The notes under the pieces: generated by a model
Told to the model about the DNA's origin: nothing
Database searches by the model: none
The model's input: the letters and a program-made list of their open reading frames with translations, nothing else
Position numbers and translations under genes: made by a program
Origin: Rhodotorula mucilaginosa
Lineage: Eukaryota; Basidiomycota; Microbotryomycetes; Sporidiobolales; Sporidiobolaceae
NCBI GenBank assembly: GCA_034406715.1
Contig: CP137881.1
Span: 372,001 to 436,000, forward strand
Reading direction: 5' to 3'
DNA: 64,000 bases
In this document: piece by piece, positions 43,678-55,354 of the stretch
Layout: every line of letters begins with the position of its first letter
Position numbering within the stretch: the first letter of the stretch is position 1

Positions 43678-45308
43678 CGCCAAGCAGGTCTGAGCTCGAG
43701 CGTGTGAGATCGTACCGCTGCTTTGTACGGGGTCAGCTCGAGAGTGTATATTTTGTTGGGCCTCGTGGCAGGGGGCGATAAGCTGTTACTGTGGCGAGTA
43801 CTTGAGGATAGTTCCGCAAGATCAGCCTCCAGAGCAATTTTGCATGCGCTGATTGGACTGCTTCATTTGCTCGTCTAGCACACAGCGCTCTTGGTCACTG
43901 TGGAGGAGCTAAGGTGTATGGCCAATAGTGGGAAGCTCCTGTTGTAGCGGCCGGAACTCGCGGCAGCTAGCGGAAGAAGCAGAAAGTTTGAGCTCCGCAA
44001 TGAACCGGATCTTTCTGCTGGCATATTGACTTATTCTTGCTGTACAGTGGTGGGCAAATCTGCAGGAAAAACAAGCGACAATAGCGACCCGAGAGAGTTG
44101 CGACTCGCGAAGACAAGATTTTGTGCGAGGTCTGATTGATGATTGCCTGCGCTTGCACCGCCCAGTTGCTTAGCATAAGAGATTGGTTGCCGGAAGCCAC
44201 AGCCTCTGTGTGCACTAGCGTAAGTATAGCCCAAGCTTTGAGATATGTTGAACTAGTTCCTTGTTGATCTTGTCCACGCGCAGCTAGCCGACCTTGCGCT
44301 GGAACGAGGCTTGAACTATTGCCAACAGCCAGGTGAGAGATACCTCAACCACAAACACAGCTGCAATGTGGTCCAAGGGTGCTGAGTTTGGCTCTACTTT
44401 CAGGCTGCAAATTGACTAAAAGAAAAGGGTGGGCAGGCGGGAAAGCTAAAAAGAAAGACAAGTTTGCAGTAAGCCCTCAGCTGCGAGGGATGCGACTTGC
44501 GACTAAGTGGGAGGTTGAGGAGAAGAGAGGGAAGATTCCGCTCTCTTTGTGAGCTGTAAGAAGGATCTACTGGCGGGAGGCGCGCTGCACATGGTTGAGT
44601 GGAGGCTGTGGCGAGACCAGATGGCGAGCGCGAGTTGAACGGGTGAACTTTTCTCTCTTCACCCGTTCACTTACGCATTGTCATATCTCAGGTACGTAGA
44701 GTCTTGAACGCACACTTGCAAATGACCCGTTCACTTACGCATCGCCGCGTCTCAGCCCCGAGAACGCGTGCGCTTTTATGAACCTCTTGTCGCTCTCTTC
44801 GGGAGCGCTCTCTGGGTTTGCATGCGAGAAACAGTTCAGAATACAAAACCCTCACAAGAACATTGTAGGGGAGAAGAAAGCTACCACTCTTGCGCCCACG
44901 GAATCTTTACTCCGGCTGCGAGTTACTGTAAGATCGGTAGAAGCCCAAATAACAATTGCCACATGCATGTGGAAGAAAATCCAAAACAGGTGGCATGCAG
45001 AAGCTAATATTCAGGAGAGGAACAAGAAGGGAGCTGTACACCATTGGCTCTCCTAACGGGTAGACCACTGCTGAGTAGAGCAAGATATCAGGATGCTAAA
45101 AAGTTGCTTGCTGCCACTAATTTTGCTTATATCCCTAATTCAGCAGGAAAGCAATGGTGGGGCCACGGCGTACGTCCTTGGGGTGACCATGAGGGGCAGG
45201 AGGTGTACTTGAGCTAGGGGCCAATACCAATGGTGGGGTGGTTAAAGGGTCTTGGGCCTCAGGGTGACAAGGATTCAGCTGAAGTGCACCTTGAACCTCT
45301 TCAGGGGG
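43678..45308. other. U2-U3 spacer, less GC-rich, with inverted and direct repeats
   Basis: This region of about 1.6 kb lacks a supported gene. It contains the repeat structure at 44,636-44,742 described separately. A short open frame near 44,768-45,056 has no paralogue and no family features. Confidence 0.45.
44636..44742. repeat. 12-bp inverted repeat plus 18-bp direct repeat
   Basis: TGAACGGGTGAA (44,636-44,647) and TTCACCCGTTCA (44,658-44,669) are perfect inverted arms around a 10-bp pyrimidine loop. The right arm begins a unit, ACCCGTTCACTTACGCAT, at 44,661-44,678 that recurs exactly at 44,725-44,742. Confidence 0.8.
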
Positions 45309-46524
45309 CTAACAGAGCTCAAAACGGAGGACAGTTGTATGGTGGACTGCTGATGGGTTGTTGCTTGAGGAACTCCGGACAATGAGGTTCCATTCAGTGT
45401 GCTCAGATTGATCAGGTTTGCTTTTCCCTTCCCATAGGGACCATGTGAGACCGTGCAGAGGAGCCTTAAGTGGCCATAATCTGCATGATTGTGCAACTTT
45501 AGAGTTTGGGGCTTGTCAGGATGCGACCAGAATCACTTGTAACCACTAACTCACACTTTGAGAGGTTGAAAGTGAAGTTGAGGTTATGCTCTTCTGGCCC
45601 GAAGGCCTGTCCTCCTTTTGCATATCGCTTCATTTGCGCCGAGACTGCAATAGGACCCCATTGTGTGTTGATGAAGAGACCGCCTTGGACCCGTTCAACC
45701 TTGGTAGTCTTGATATAACGAGGGCCTGCAATCAAAGCTGCCTTTTCCAGGTGACGCAGACGGGGACCTTTACCTGGTTCTTCGGATGCTAAAGCATACT
45801 GTCTGCTCCCTGAATCCACTGTTGAGTCGCTCACAATTCCAACAGGGTACGCAATGGCAGGTAAGAATGTTGTCAGGGACAGCTGTGACTGGGTACCATT
45901 GTTGCCTACCACGTTCAAGAATTTGCTTCAGCTGATATCAAACTGCAATTAGTCAGGAGCAACTGTAGACTTACCTGTCTCAGAGACTGCTCGTAGGAAA
46001 AAAACATTTGAAGCTTGTAAGGGCGAGGCTGGAAATCTTTCGTGCGTCTGGTGTAAGTGTAGGTGCCCAAAGTTCTATCTGCAAGCTGCACAGCTGTTTG
46101 TTCAAGTAGATGAGCATAGTGTGCAACACCTCCCAAAGCTGTGATCTGAGGATAAGTGGGCCAACTCTAGATCAGCCTGGTGTCTTCTTTGCCTTGCAAA
46201 TGCACTATGCACACCTCCTCAATGGCTTTTCTCATTGTCTCTGCGCAGTTACTGTTCGGCTGGAGTGTGCCTTCCTTGTCCAGCTGTTGGGCATGGCTCG
46301 GTGCGCTCTTGGGATCCGTCGTAAAGATAAGGAGGTTGTATCTTTCAATCCCGTAGACACGCCATTTCAGGCCGGGCGAACCGACCTGCTTGACCGGTGC
46401 AGCTGGCACTTTGTTTTTTCTACGTCGGTGGGTTTTTGTAGAGAGATTGTAAGGAGGTTTTGGCGGACCCGGAAGAATCCGACGGAGCGAGTCAGATGAG
46501 GTTCCTGGTCTCGCCTTTGGGCAT
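45309..46524 (-). pseudogene. Unknown-family copy U3, probably decayed
   Basis: Family landmarks are present in order: LKWRVYGIERYNLLIFTT, LGGVAHYAHLLEQTAVQLADRT, FQPRPYKLQMFF, LTTFLPAIAYPVG, AGPRYIK, FGPEEHNLNFTF and LWPLKAPLHG. The only ATG at the usual distance from the upstream box (46,524) leads to a stop after about ten codons and is out of frame with the first block. At 45,309-45,311 a TAG stands where relatives have the Trp of the WPP motif. This truncates the end relative to U1, U2 and U4. Either a pseudogene or a gene with an extra 5' intron that I cannot place. Confidence 0.55.
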
Positions 46525-46625
46525 GACGGGTTTTGCGGTGAGTACTGAAGGAGCGCCGGCGCAGCAAGGGTGATGAAAGAAGACAACAAGAAGGAGGCGG
46601 CGACCGACGCAGGAGGCAGATCTTG

Positions 46626-46639
46626 CGGCTTGTCCGCGG
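46626..46639 (-). promoter_or_regulatory. U-family upstream box (U3)
   Basis: CCGCGGACAAGCCG on the coding strand, 101 bp before the ATG at 46,524. Confidence 0.65.
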
Positions 46640-47380
46640 AGCCGAGCGTGTGGCGCGAGGCCTGAGCGCCTGAGCGTGCACCGCACCGAGACTGGGCCCC
46701 GGTGCTTGGCTACAGACACGGGGAGGCTGTACGGATAGCTTTTGTTGGAGAGGACAGTGACTGCTATACACGCTCACAGCCCCTGATAGGTGATTGTCAC
46801 CCTCCGTCGGAGAAGCGGGACGAGCACAAACTGACCAAGCGCTCGAGAGCCCTGTCGCGCGTAGTCTGTTTCGCGCAACGCTGTGGATCCTCTTGCTTCC
46901 TGGCGCTTGTGAACGAGGAGAACCGCAGGCAAGCTTGAGACTGGTTGTGCAGCGCGTTTTCCACTGCAACTTATTGTCGGTATCAGGTGCACTGCGTATG
47001 CACTGTAAGGCTTGCGCAAGCAATAGACGTGGTCGTGCCCTGTAGGAATCTGTAAGCTTGTAGTTTGACTGGATGGAAATGCGCCCAGCTTGCCATAGTC
47101 GCGAGCGTGACGATTCGCAGGAGCTCTTGAAGGAAAGCGGAACGAGAGTGAGCGAGAAATAGCGCGAAGCCACGACGGGCGAGAGCAGAGAGTGAGCTGC
47201 AGAGCAGTGGATCCGATTTGATGCAGCTGGAGCTGAAAAGGCTGAATCGAGTGTAAAGGCGAGAGTCGAAGACGAAGTGGGGCAAGCAAGACGAGAGAGG
47301 CGACGGCGTTCCCGCTCCCTCACGCGACTCTGTGACCGTTCGAAGCCGACGCTGAGCTTCCTGAAAGAGCAAAACGAAGC
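46640..47380. other. Spacer between U3 and ARP5
   Basis: This region of about 740 bp includes the ARP5 promoter on the right. Overlapping open frames on both strands show no family similarity. Confidence 0.4.
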
Positions 47381-50339
47381 ATGGCTACCCCGTCTGGCGC
47401 GCTGCCTGCGCGAGACCGTCGCGTGTACCCGATCCCGGAACTCGCTTCCGCCGTCGCTGCTCCGCCGACCGCGACCGACTATGCGCAGTTCGCGAACCAG
47501 GACAGCGTGCTCTGCATCGACAACGGCGCGACCACCTTGCGCGCAGGCTGGAACCGCGAGCAGGACCCGCGACTCGCGATCGACAACCTCTCGTCAAAGT
47601 ACAGAGACCGCAAGTTTAACCGCTCCATCCTCCTCGCCGGAGCAGAGGTCTATGTCGACGCCACCAGCAGGGCACACGTACGCGCTCCCCACGAGGGCGA
47701 CATCGTCACCAGTCCCGATGTCATGGTCCGTGCCCCGTCTTTCGCCAGAACTTGATGCGAGGTTGTTGACGTGCGTCTGCCTCGCAGGAAAACATACTCG
47801 ACTATGTCCTCCTCAAACTCGGCGTCGACACTGACGGGCTGCAGAACCCGGTCGCCATGACGGAAGCGTTGTGCAACCCCGTCTACTCGCGTTCCCGTCA
47901 GTTCCACAACCTTTTCGGCGAGACGAACAGCCTCACGCTCAGCTTCAGACTAACCATCTGTCGTGACTTGCAGTCATGTCCGAGCTGTTGTTCGAGGGGT
48001 ACTCGGCTCCGTCCGTCGCCTACAGCATCGACTCGCTCATGTCGCTCTACGCCAACTCGCCCACCCCTCCGACCACCGACGCGCTCGTCATCTCGTCTTC
48101 GACCGCCAGTACCCACGTCATCCCCGTCTTGAACGGTAAAGCCGTCATGACCAGTGCGAAAAAGTGAGCGAGCGCCGCCCTGCGACTGTTGGAAAAGGTC
48201 GTCAAAAGTCTGACTGCGATCTCTCTTATTTGCACGGAGCGCACAGGCTCAACTGGGGAGGATCGCAAGCGGCCGACCATCTGCTCAAGTTGATGCAACT
48301 CAAGTACCCGGCCTTTCCGGGCCGACTGTCGAGCTTCCAGTCCGGCGTAAGTTGGTCATCGGGGCTTCTTCTTACGCTTTTCAACACCAAAGTGATTTTT
48401 GAGACACAAAGCTGACCCTCCGCGCCGGCGATAGGTCATGTACCGCGACCACTCCTACCACGCCACCCCGACCTACGCCTCTCACCTCGCCCACCTCGCC
48501 TCGTCGCCGCACGCCATCGTCGCCGAAGACCGCACCGTCCAATTCCCGTTCGTCGCCGGTGCCGGGTCGCACGAAAAGACTGAAGAAGACTTGAAGAACC
48601 AGCAACGGAAGAGGGAGGAAGCGACGAAGCGGTTGAAGGAACAGGCGGCGAGGCAGAGGCAGGAAAAGGTGCGTGTCTGTGGCGCTCCGAGCGAAGTGGC
48701 ACACGTGCCTCAACAGGTTCGAACACCATCTCTAATCACGGTAGATCGCGACTCCCACAGCTCGAACGTCAGCAAGAAGAATTGACGGCTTTTACCGCTC
48801 TGAGTGAAGCGCGCGGGACCGTCTCCAAGGCCGAGTACGACCAAAAGCTCAAAGCGGCCGGTTTCTCGTCCATACCCGATCTCGAAGACTACCTCAAGAA
48901 GCTCGAGAAGAGTTTGACGAGGGCTCGGAACCGTGAGCTCGGAATTGACGATTCGGAGAACAAGGTGCGTGCCCCCTTTTCGTGCTTCCATCCGCCCCGA
49001 GCTAGTATAGATGGGCGGCACCTCATCCGTTCACTGGCACACGCGCTACAGGAAGCGCCCTCGTTCCCACTCATCGACGTGCCGGATCACCAACTGAACG
49101 AAGAAGACTTGAAGGAGAAGCGGCGACAAAAACTGATGAAGGCCGGGTACGACGCTCGGATCCGGCTCAAGGCGGAAAAGGACGAGGAGCGGAGGCGGGT
49201 CGAGGATGAGCGGAGGCGCGACGAGGAACTGCGACAGAATGACTTTCCGAGGTGGTTGCAAGGGTTGCGGGAACAGCATGAGGTAAAGTTGTTCTCTCTT
49301 CTTTTTTCTCCGAATCGCTCTTCGCACGACAGCCTGACTGACGAGTCCTATACGACCTGTCCACCTACAGGACATCATCGAGAAGATCAAGGAGCGCAAG
49401 AAGCGCAAGGAGCAGCTCGCGGATCGAAAGTCGCTCGCGGCGCAGAACCGCATGAAGTCGATCGCCGGATTGGCGGCGGACGAGAAGGCGGGTCGGAAAC
49501 GGAAACGGACCGAGCAAGACGACGGGTTTGGGCAGAATGATGCCGACTGGGCGGTGTACCGCGAGATTGTGCGTTGCTGACGGGTTGTTTCTTGACCGAT
49601 TCCGAGCGAGCGGCTCTTGACTTTCTCCTCTTCTGATCATCAGGGCACCGGCGACGACTCGGAAGACGAGGAGGACGAACAAGAAGCGCTGCGGACCGTC
49701 GAGTCGCGCTTGCTCGAGCACGACCCCAAGTTCACCCTCGACGACACGGCCGAGCGACAAGCGATGCGCAAGCACCAACTCTTGAACGCCTTTATCCGCG
49801 GTTTGGCGCCCGACGACCCGCTCGACACGTACGACCCCGAGAGCGCCGAACACAACTCGCAGTTGCACATGAACGTCGAGAGGGCGAGGGTACCCGAGGT
49901 GATTTGGCAGCCGCACATGGCGGGGCTCGATCAGGCGGGACTGGCAGAGATCGTCGAGCATGTCCTCAGAGGCTTTGGCGAGCCGGAACGGCAGCGCCTG
50001 ACTCAGGTGCGCTCTCGTGGTGCCCTTCGGCTCTGTGCCTCTGCCGTCAAAGCTGACGACGCGATTCACAAACCCCCTCGTCGGCAGAACATCTTTGTCA
50101 CGGGCGGCAACACCTTGGTCCCCAATTTCGATGCCCGTCTTCGCACGTCTCTCCAACCCTCGCTCCCCGTCGGTCATCCTCTCAACATTGTCCGGCCGTA
50201 CGACCCGCACTTTGACGCGTGGCGAGGCTTGACCAAGTGGAGCGGCAGCGAAGAAGGTCAGAGTGCGCGGATCACCAAGGCCGACTACGAAGAGCGAGGC
50301 AAGGACTGGTACGCCGGTCATGCCTGGGGCAACTGGTAG
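47381..50339 (+). CDS. ARP5: Actin-related protein 5, INO80 complex (741 aa)
   Basis: Ten exons: 47381-47725, 47788-47896, 47974-48163, 48247-48346, 48435-48668, 48761-48964, 49052-49282, 49371-49568, 49644-50006 and 50088-50339, with nine introns of 62-92 bp. The actin fold starts with SVLCIDNGATTLRAGW (nucleotide loop). It continues with EALCNPVYSRSLMSELLFEGY, MTSAKKLNWGG, HMNVERARVPEVIWQP and NIFVTGGNTLVPNF. A long charged coiled-coil insertion (about residues 300-480, rich in Glu/Arg/Lys) is typical of Arp5 and contacts Ies6 and the Ino80 ATPase. The complex slides nucleosomes in the nucleus. The end DWYAGHAWGNW is family-like. Confidence 0.95.
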
Positions 50340-50568
50340 TCAATGGACGCCCAACCTAGCACCCTTGCATTTGCCACTTGACGTTTTCGAATCGACAAAC
50401 ACTGCATTGCGAGAGACGCGTAGAGATGACATCGACGACAGGTATACAGGCGAGGCCGAAAATGCAGATGGCCGAGATAAGGTCCACGGGAGAAAAGGCA
50501 TGAGAATGATATACGTATAGACAGCGGGGTAGGATTTGAGAAGAGGACGGGGGGAGCTTGAGAGGTCT
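50340..50568. other. Convergent 3' regions of ARP5 and the phosphatase gene
   Basis: A 229-bp tail-to-tail spacer; no gene is seen. Confidence 0.5.
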
Positions 50569-53500
50569 CTAGGCCGACTCGGTGTCTTGCAAGGTACGGA
50601 GAGCACCTTCGAGCACGCACTCGAGCACGCAGACGTACTGGCGGTAGTTGGCGACCATGCTCATGCGCTGTTCGCGGAGCTCGTTGACGCCGGCAAAAGC
50701 GGGATCGCTCTGTTTCAGAGCAGGTTCTTCGACCGGCGGAAGTTGAGGTTGCTGTCCGGCGGCGGCGAGTTCCGAAGCCCGTTTGCGCTCGTCGAGGCTC
50801 GAGTCGGACAAGCCGGCGGCGAGGGACGAAGTGACGCCGTCGCTGAGACGTTCTTCAAGGACTGGCCGAGAAGGCGGGCGCTGCTGCTGTGCGCTTCCAC
50901 CGTCGATATCCATCGAGACTTGCTCGGTGGTCGCAGCAGCAGACGAGGCGGCGCGACACTCCGAGCGGAATTTGTCGAGCAGGGAGCTGACCATGATGAA
51001 GACGCCCGTACGACCGACCCCAGCCGAGCAGTGCGCCAAAATCGGCGGCTCCTGCCCCTCGTGCTCGGCGGGGTTCCAGCCAATCTCGCGCATATAATCG
51101 CGCTGCGCCGCGTCGACTTCGTCCACGAGCGAGACGACGTCGGATGGGTCGGCGGGGATGTCAAAGTCGGGCCAGGCGCGGTACTGGATGTGTCGGATCT
51201 TGCGACTCGGAGCTGTGGTATTCGCCGGCACGCCCTTGCGACGCTGGACCGTGATGGTTCGACGGATCGTCGTGTCGCGCGCAGGTTCGGGCGCTTTGAC
51301 CGGCGCGGCCGTCTTTGCAGCGTCGAACGCGCTAAAGAAGCCGCCACCGGCAGCGGGGCCGCCTCCGTGAGGAGGTGCATTCGCTTGCGCGGCGGCCGGA
51401 GTCGCCGGTACAAACGCCGCGCGCGCTTCCTCCTCGTGTGCGCTATCGCCTTCGACGTGGACGTCCCACTCGCCGCCGTGCTGCTCGACCCAATAGCGAC
51501 CACACTTGTCCCGGCCGCCTTCTTGCAAATTGGTGAGCATGACGATAACGCCGACGTGCTCTTGCTCGCACATTTGCCAAAAGTCGCGGAAGGTGGCGGG
51601 CAGAGGACCTTGCGAGGCGATGAAGCGCTTCGACGAGGTGCGCAGGGAGAGGTGGGACGCGTTGACGTAGTCGGTCGCGTTCGGCGAGTGCTCTTGGAGG
51701 TGCACGCGCGTGTGTTCGTACTGCCGGCGTGGAGACATCGTCAGCGGATAGGCATTTTGAGTCGAAAGAGGGTCCAGCGACTGACGGGGAAGATGTTGCG
51801 GAAGCGGTTCAAGTTGCCGAGCTCGACACCCGCCGAGATCCCGAACCGTTCCCACTTTTCCGCTTCCGCTCGAACCTGCGCCTCCTCCTCCTCCTCAGCC
51901 CCAGTTCCCTCCTCCGCTTCTTGCTGCTGCTGCTGCTGCTGCTGCTTCTGCCATTCCCGGAGCGCCTCGGATTGCCCACCGGGATACTTCGAGTGCCATC
52001 TGAACGTGCCTTCGAGGCGTTCGCGCTCAGCGGCTTCGAGTTCGTAGAACTGTCGCGCGAGGCGGTCGGCGCGGGACATCGGGGACAGATCGACGAGCGA
52101 GCGCAGGTACGGCGGGAGGGCTGAGAGGTAGTTGGACGGGACGGGCGGGAGGGTGACTGGCGCGAGGTTGGCGAGCGATCGCTCGAGCGAGAGGGCCTGT
52201 GGGACGCCGGAGAGTCAGCTGCTATGCCCACTATGCCCAAATCTCCGCGCAAGTCAGTAGATTCCAAGGACTGACCTCGGTGTTCTGCCGGATATTGTCA
52301 AAGAACGGATTCGCACTGGCGCGAGTTTGACCTCCTGCTCCTCCTCCTCGACCAGGCGGCGCCGACGAGCTCGACAACCACCCTACGCTCGGTTCGTTCC
52401 CGTTCCCGTTCCCGTTCCCGTTCCCGTTCCCGTTCGCGCCGGCGGTCTGAGCATGAGAAGATCCGAACCCGGTGTTGAAACCTCCACCTCTAGGGGTCGA
52501 GAACGCCGAAGCGTGCGAAGACGCGAGCGAAGGCGGCGCGGCGTTGAACCCGGCTTTCTTGAGCCGTTTCCCTCCCATGCCCGTACCTGCTCCTCCCGGT
52601 GCTTGACGGAGCGAGAACCCTCCTCCTCCTCCTCCTGGAACACTCGCGCGACTAGTCGACATCGGACCTGTCATTTCGACGTCGTGCGTCCCACTTTGTG
52701 AGGTCGAGCCTGTAGTCGGAGCGTTGCGATAGGCGGTCGTACTCAAGAGTTGGAACGCCGACATGGGCAGATCCCTCACTTGCAAGACGGGGCGGCCTCC
52801 TCCCGATGCCGAGCCGCCGCCGCCGAGGTGACTCGACGAACTCGCATGCATCGACGACATGGAGGGTCGACGACTCGGCCGCGAGGCGTCAGAGTCTTGA
52901 GAAGAAGAAGAAGGGGAGGAGGAGGAGGGGACGACCCCGCCACGGGCGTGCTTTTTCGAGCCGGGGAGACCGGTCAAGCCGGGAGAGTGAGGAGTCGTCG
53001 TGTTGGATGGGAAGCCTGATGACGAGGAGAGTGAGCGCGATGCTCGCGGTTGAGGCGGAGGCCCTCCGTCGTTCTCGGCATGCTGAGCCTCGTCGTCGCC
53101 ATCTTCGTCGTCAAACACAAACTCTTCACGCTCGCCGTGCTCGAGCAACCGTTCCTGCTCTTGAAGACTCGGCCCCATCGCGACCAACCCGTTCCGGACT
53201 GCGTTCCACCCTCCCTTGACCCATCCCAGCTCGCCTTGGTAACCAGCGTTGTCAAATTTCGCGAGCAAGGAAGCCGGTCCGGCCCCCTCGACGAGCGCGA
53301 CCGATTCCTGGTCGAGTACGACGATCGCTCGACACGGTTCCGAAGCGCGCCACGAGTCGAACCGGTCTTGATCTTGCGGCGGCAAACTGTCGCGAACGCG
53401 GTCGACGCCGAACGCGGGTCGGCGGAGCAACGTCGATGGGACGCAGACGTTGATGGACCCGGCGAGGCGCTCGCTCGAGAAGGCGGTGCGGGTTCGGATG

Positions 53501-54117
53501 TCGAGGATCAGGATGTCGCTTCCCGAGGCGGAGCTCAGGATGGATTCGGCGAGTCGTTGTGGCGAGAAGAGCGAGTACCGGTTCGACTTGACGGGTACGG
53601 CTCCTCCAGTCGTCGCTCCGCTCGTTCTCCGCGTGAACGGCACGGTGGGGATCTTGAAGGTCGAGGCAGATTGCGGCGAAGAAGGGTTGGAGGGTGGCTG
53701 CTGCTGCTGCTGCATGACGTGAGGGGCATTGGTCGCCGTTGACGGCGCCCCTTTGGCCGTTTCCCCTCGTATGCTCGTGCCGGGTCCGGCTGAAGGAAAG
53801 AAGGGCGAGCTAGCAGGAGCATGCAGGGGCGTCTGCGGCGGCGGGGGTTGCTGCTGCCCTGTGCCCGCGCCCAACGACGACGGTGGTGGTGGCCTCATGA
53901 GCGAATCAAAGTCGGCGTTGAACGCGTGCGAGCTCGGCGACGAGAACGTCGGTTGTTTCTGCTGTGCTCCACTACTGCTCGTCGGCGTGGCGGCAGAGGC
54001 AGAGGCAGCTGGGCTGGGAGCGTGAGGCGGCGGCGTGGCGGTGACGAAATAGTCTGGCCTCGCGTTCAGCTCGCCCGGACATTTTGGGGATAATCGAGGT
54101 CGGTGGTGCGTAGACAT
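50569..54117 (-). CDS. Rhodanese plus protein tyrosine phosphatase, Pyp1/Ptp2/Ptp3 type (1,134 aa)
   Basis: Three exons: 52276-54117, 51786-52196 and 50569-51720, with introns of 79 and 65 bp. A rhodanese-like domain lies at about residues 182-312 (LILDIRTRTAFSSERLAGSINV). The tyrosine phosphatase domain starts near RFRNIFPYEHTRVHL. The catalytic parts are WPD (934-936) and HCSAGVGRTGV with Cys982 and Arg988. The same domain pair occurs in fungal phosphatases that dephosphorylate stress MAP kinases (Hog1/Sty1), so that is the inferred role. Linkers are Ser/Pro/Gln-rich, and about 60 Ala/Gly-rich residues interrupt the catalytic domain (about 842-901). The frame is open 5' to 54,450; I chose the ATG at 54,117 (MSTHHRPRLS) as the more economical start. 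Confidence 0.9.
52395..52435. repeat. Hexanucleotide repeat coding Asn-Gly repeats
   Basis: About six tandem copies of GTTCCC (GGGAAC on the coding strand) encode a run of Gly-Asn pairs in the linker of the phosphatase gene. Confidence 0.9.
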
Positions 54118-55241
54118 GTCCGCGATGCTGGCAGTGGCGCTGCAAGGGACCTCCAGCTGTACGCGGTGTAGGCGAGGATGAGTTGCGGCGCGTTGCTGCA
54201 ATGACGACGAGAACGGACGCGAGCTGTCCGCGCCGAGGCCGCTTTGACGAGATTGATTGGGGGAAGCTGGCTGGTTCGCCCTACTGCAGCATCGTTTGCC
54301 GACTGGCAAGCAGGCCAACAGTGACTGCGACAAGTCCTTTACGCTGTCCGCGCGCTCGAGAGACGCCGAGCGAGGGCACGCGTCCGATCGCCGCCACAAG
54401 CCGAACATTTTCTTCCTCCGAACCGACGCGCCGACCAATCTCGATCGCACTCGTCTTCCCTCCAGCCTCGCGCGGCTTCACACGCCGGCCCATCCAGCCG
54501 CACTGCTGTGTGTACGCTGCCATCCATGGGCCCGGGCGATCTGCCGTGGATCGCCGGGAGAGCCAGATCTGCCACACGCCTCTCCGGATCCGACGCGCGC
54601 GCTACAGCTTGCTATAGCGCTCCGTCGCATACGAACGGTACGGAGGCGTTCTTTCCCGGTTGCTGACAACCCGGACATGAACGTGCTCCCCCGGGACATG
54701 ATGACGCTGCTTCTCTCGGTGTACCGACCAATTCATGAGCGTCAACTCGGCAAGGACGACTTGATCGGGGATCTGCATTTGCACGCCGCAACCGGGAACT
54801 CGTTCATTGCATGCATTTTGTACGCCATGTAGGTCGAGCTTCAGCCGGCTTTCATGGTCGCATCAGGGTCACGCGAGAGACTTCCTCAAGAACAGGTTTC
54901 TGCGCGTCGAGCTGCCAATGCTCCTTGAGGCCCTCTATCGCGCCCCGCATGGCTGAACTAAAAGCTGGTCTCTAGCTATAGCTCTTATCTTGAGGATTCT
55001 CGCAATAGGTCCGCGGCTGTTGCCCGTGGCAAGAGTTTTCTCCGATTGCTGGTGGCGGTCGTGCATCGCGCGAATCTTGCTCACGAGAAGGCCCAGTGCC
55101 AGCGCGCTCTCGAGCTCAGCTTGCGTAAAGGCAGATGCACATCTTTGATACATACGTTTACTGCACTTGCTAGGGCAGGCGTAAAGTCTCTCGGGGTGGT
55201 GCGAGCTCTCGCGCGCGCTCAGGCCGCGCGAAAGCCGTGCT
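54118..55241. other. Spacer between the phosphatase gene and U4
   Basis: This region of about 1.1 kb contains the phosphatase promoter and a possible 5' coding extension (to 54,450). Several short overlapping frames are present on the plus strand, but none has codon use, paralogues or motifs that support it. Confidence 0.4.
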
Positions 55242-55255
55242 CCGCGGACCAGCCG
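55242..55255 (+). promoter_or_regulatory. U-family upstream box (U4, one mismatch)
   Basis: CCGCGGACCAGCCG on the coding strand, 99 bp before the U4 ATG; it differs from the other four boxes at one position. Confidence 0.65.
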
Positions 55256-55354
55256 CGTCTCCGACCCCTTCCTCGACTCTCGCGCGCTCCTCTTTGTCTC
55301 TTTCCTTGTCAGCCTCCTGCTTTACGTACAAGGTCAACACCCCAGGCGTTGACC

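Noticed and set aside
44768-45056. Short plus-strand open frames between U2 and U3
   Set aside because: No paralogue in the window, no motif, no splice support; the length is within chance for this less GC-rich stretch.
40065-46524. U1-U3 as remains of a virus-like or LTR element
   Set aside because: No polymerase, integrase or capsid motif, no long terminal repeats and no target-site repeats seen; spliced four-exon structure and promoter box fit a host gene family.
54118-54450. In-frame N-terminal extension of the phosphatase gene starting at 54,450
   Set aside because: The frame is open but has no domain or low-complexity pattern like the rest. The ATG at 54,117 starts a typical Ser/Pro-rich tail, so I kept the shorter form.
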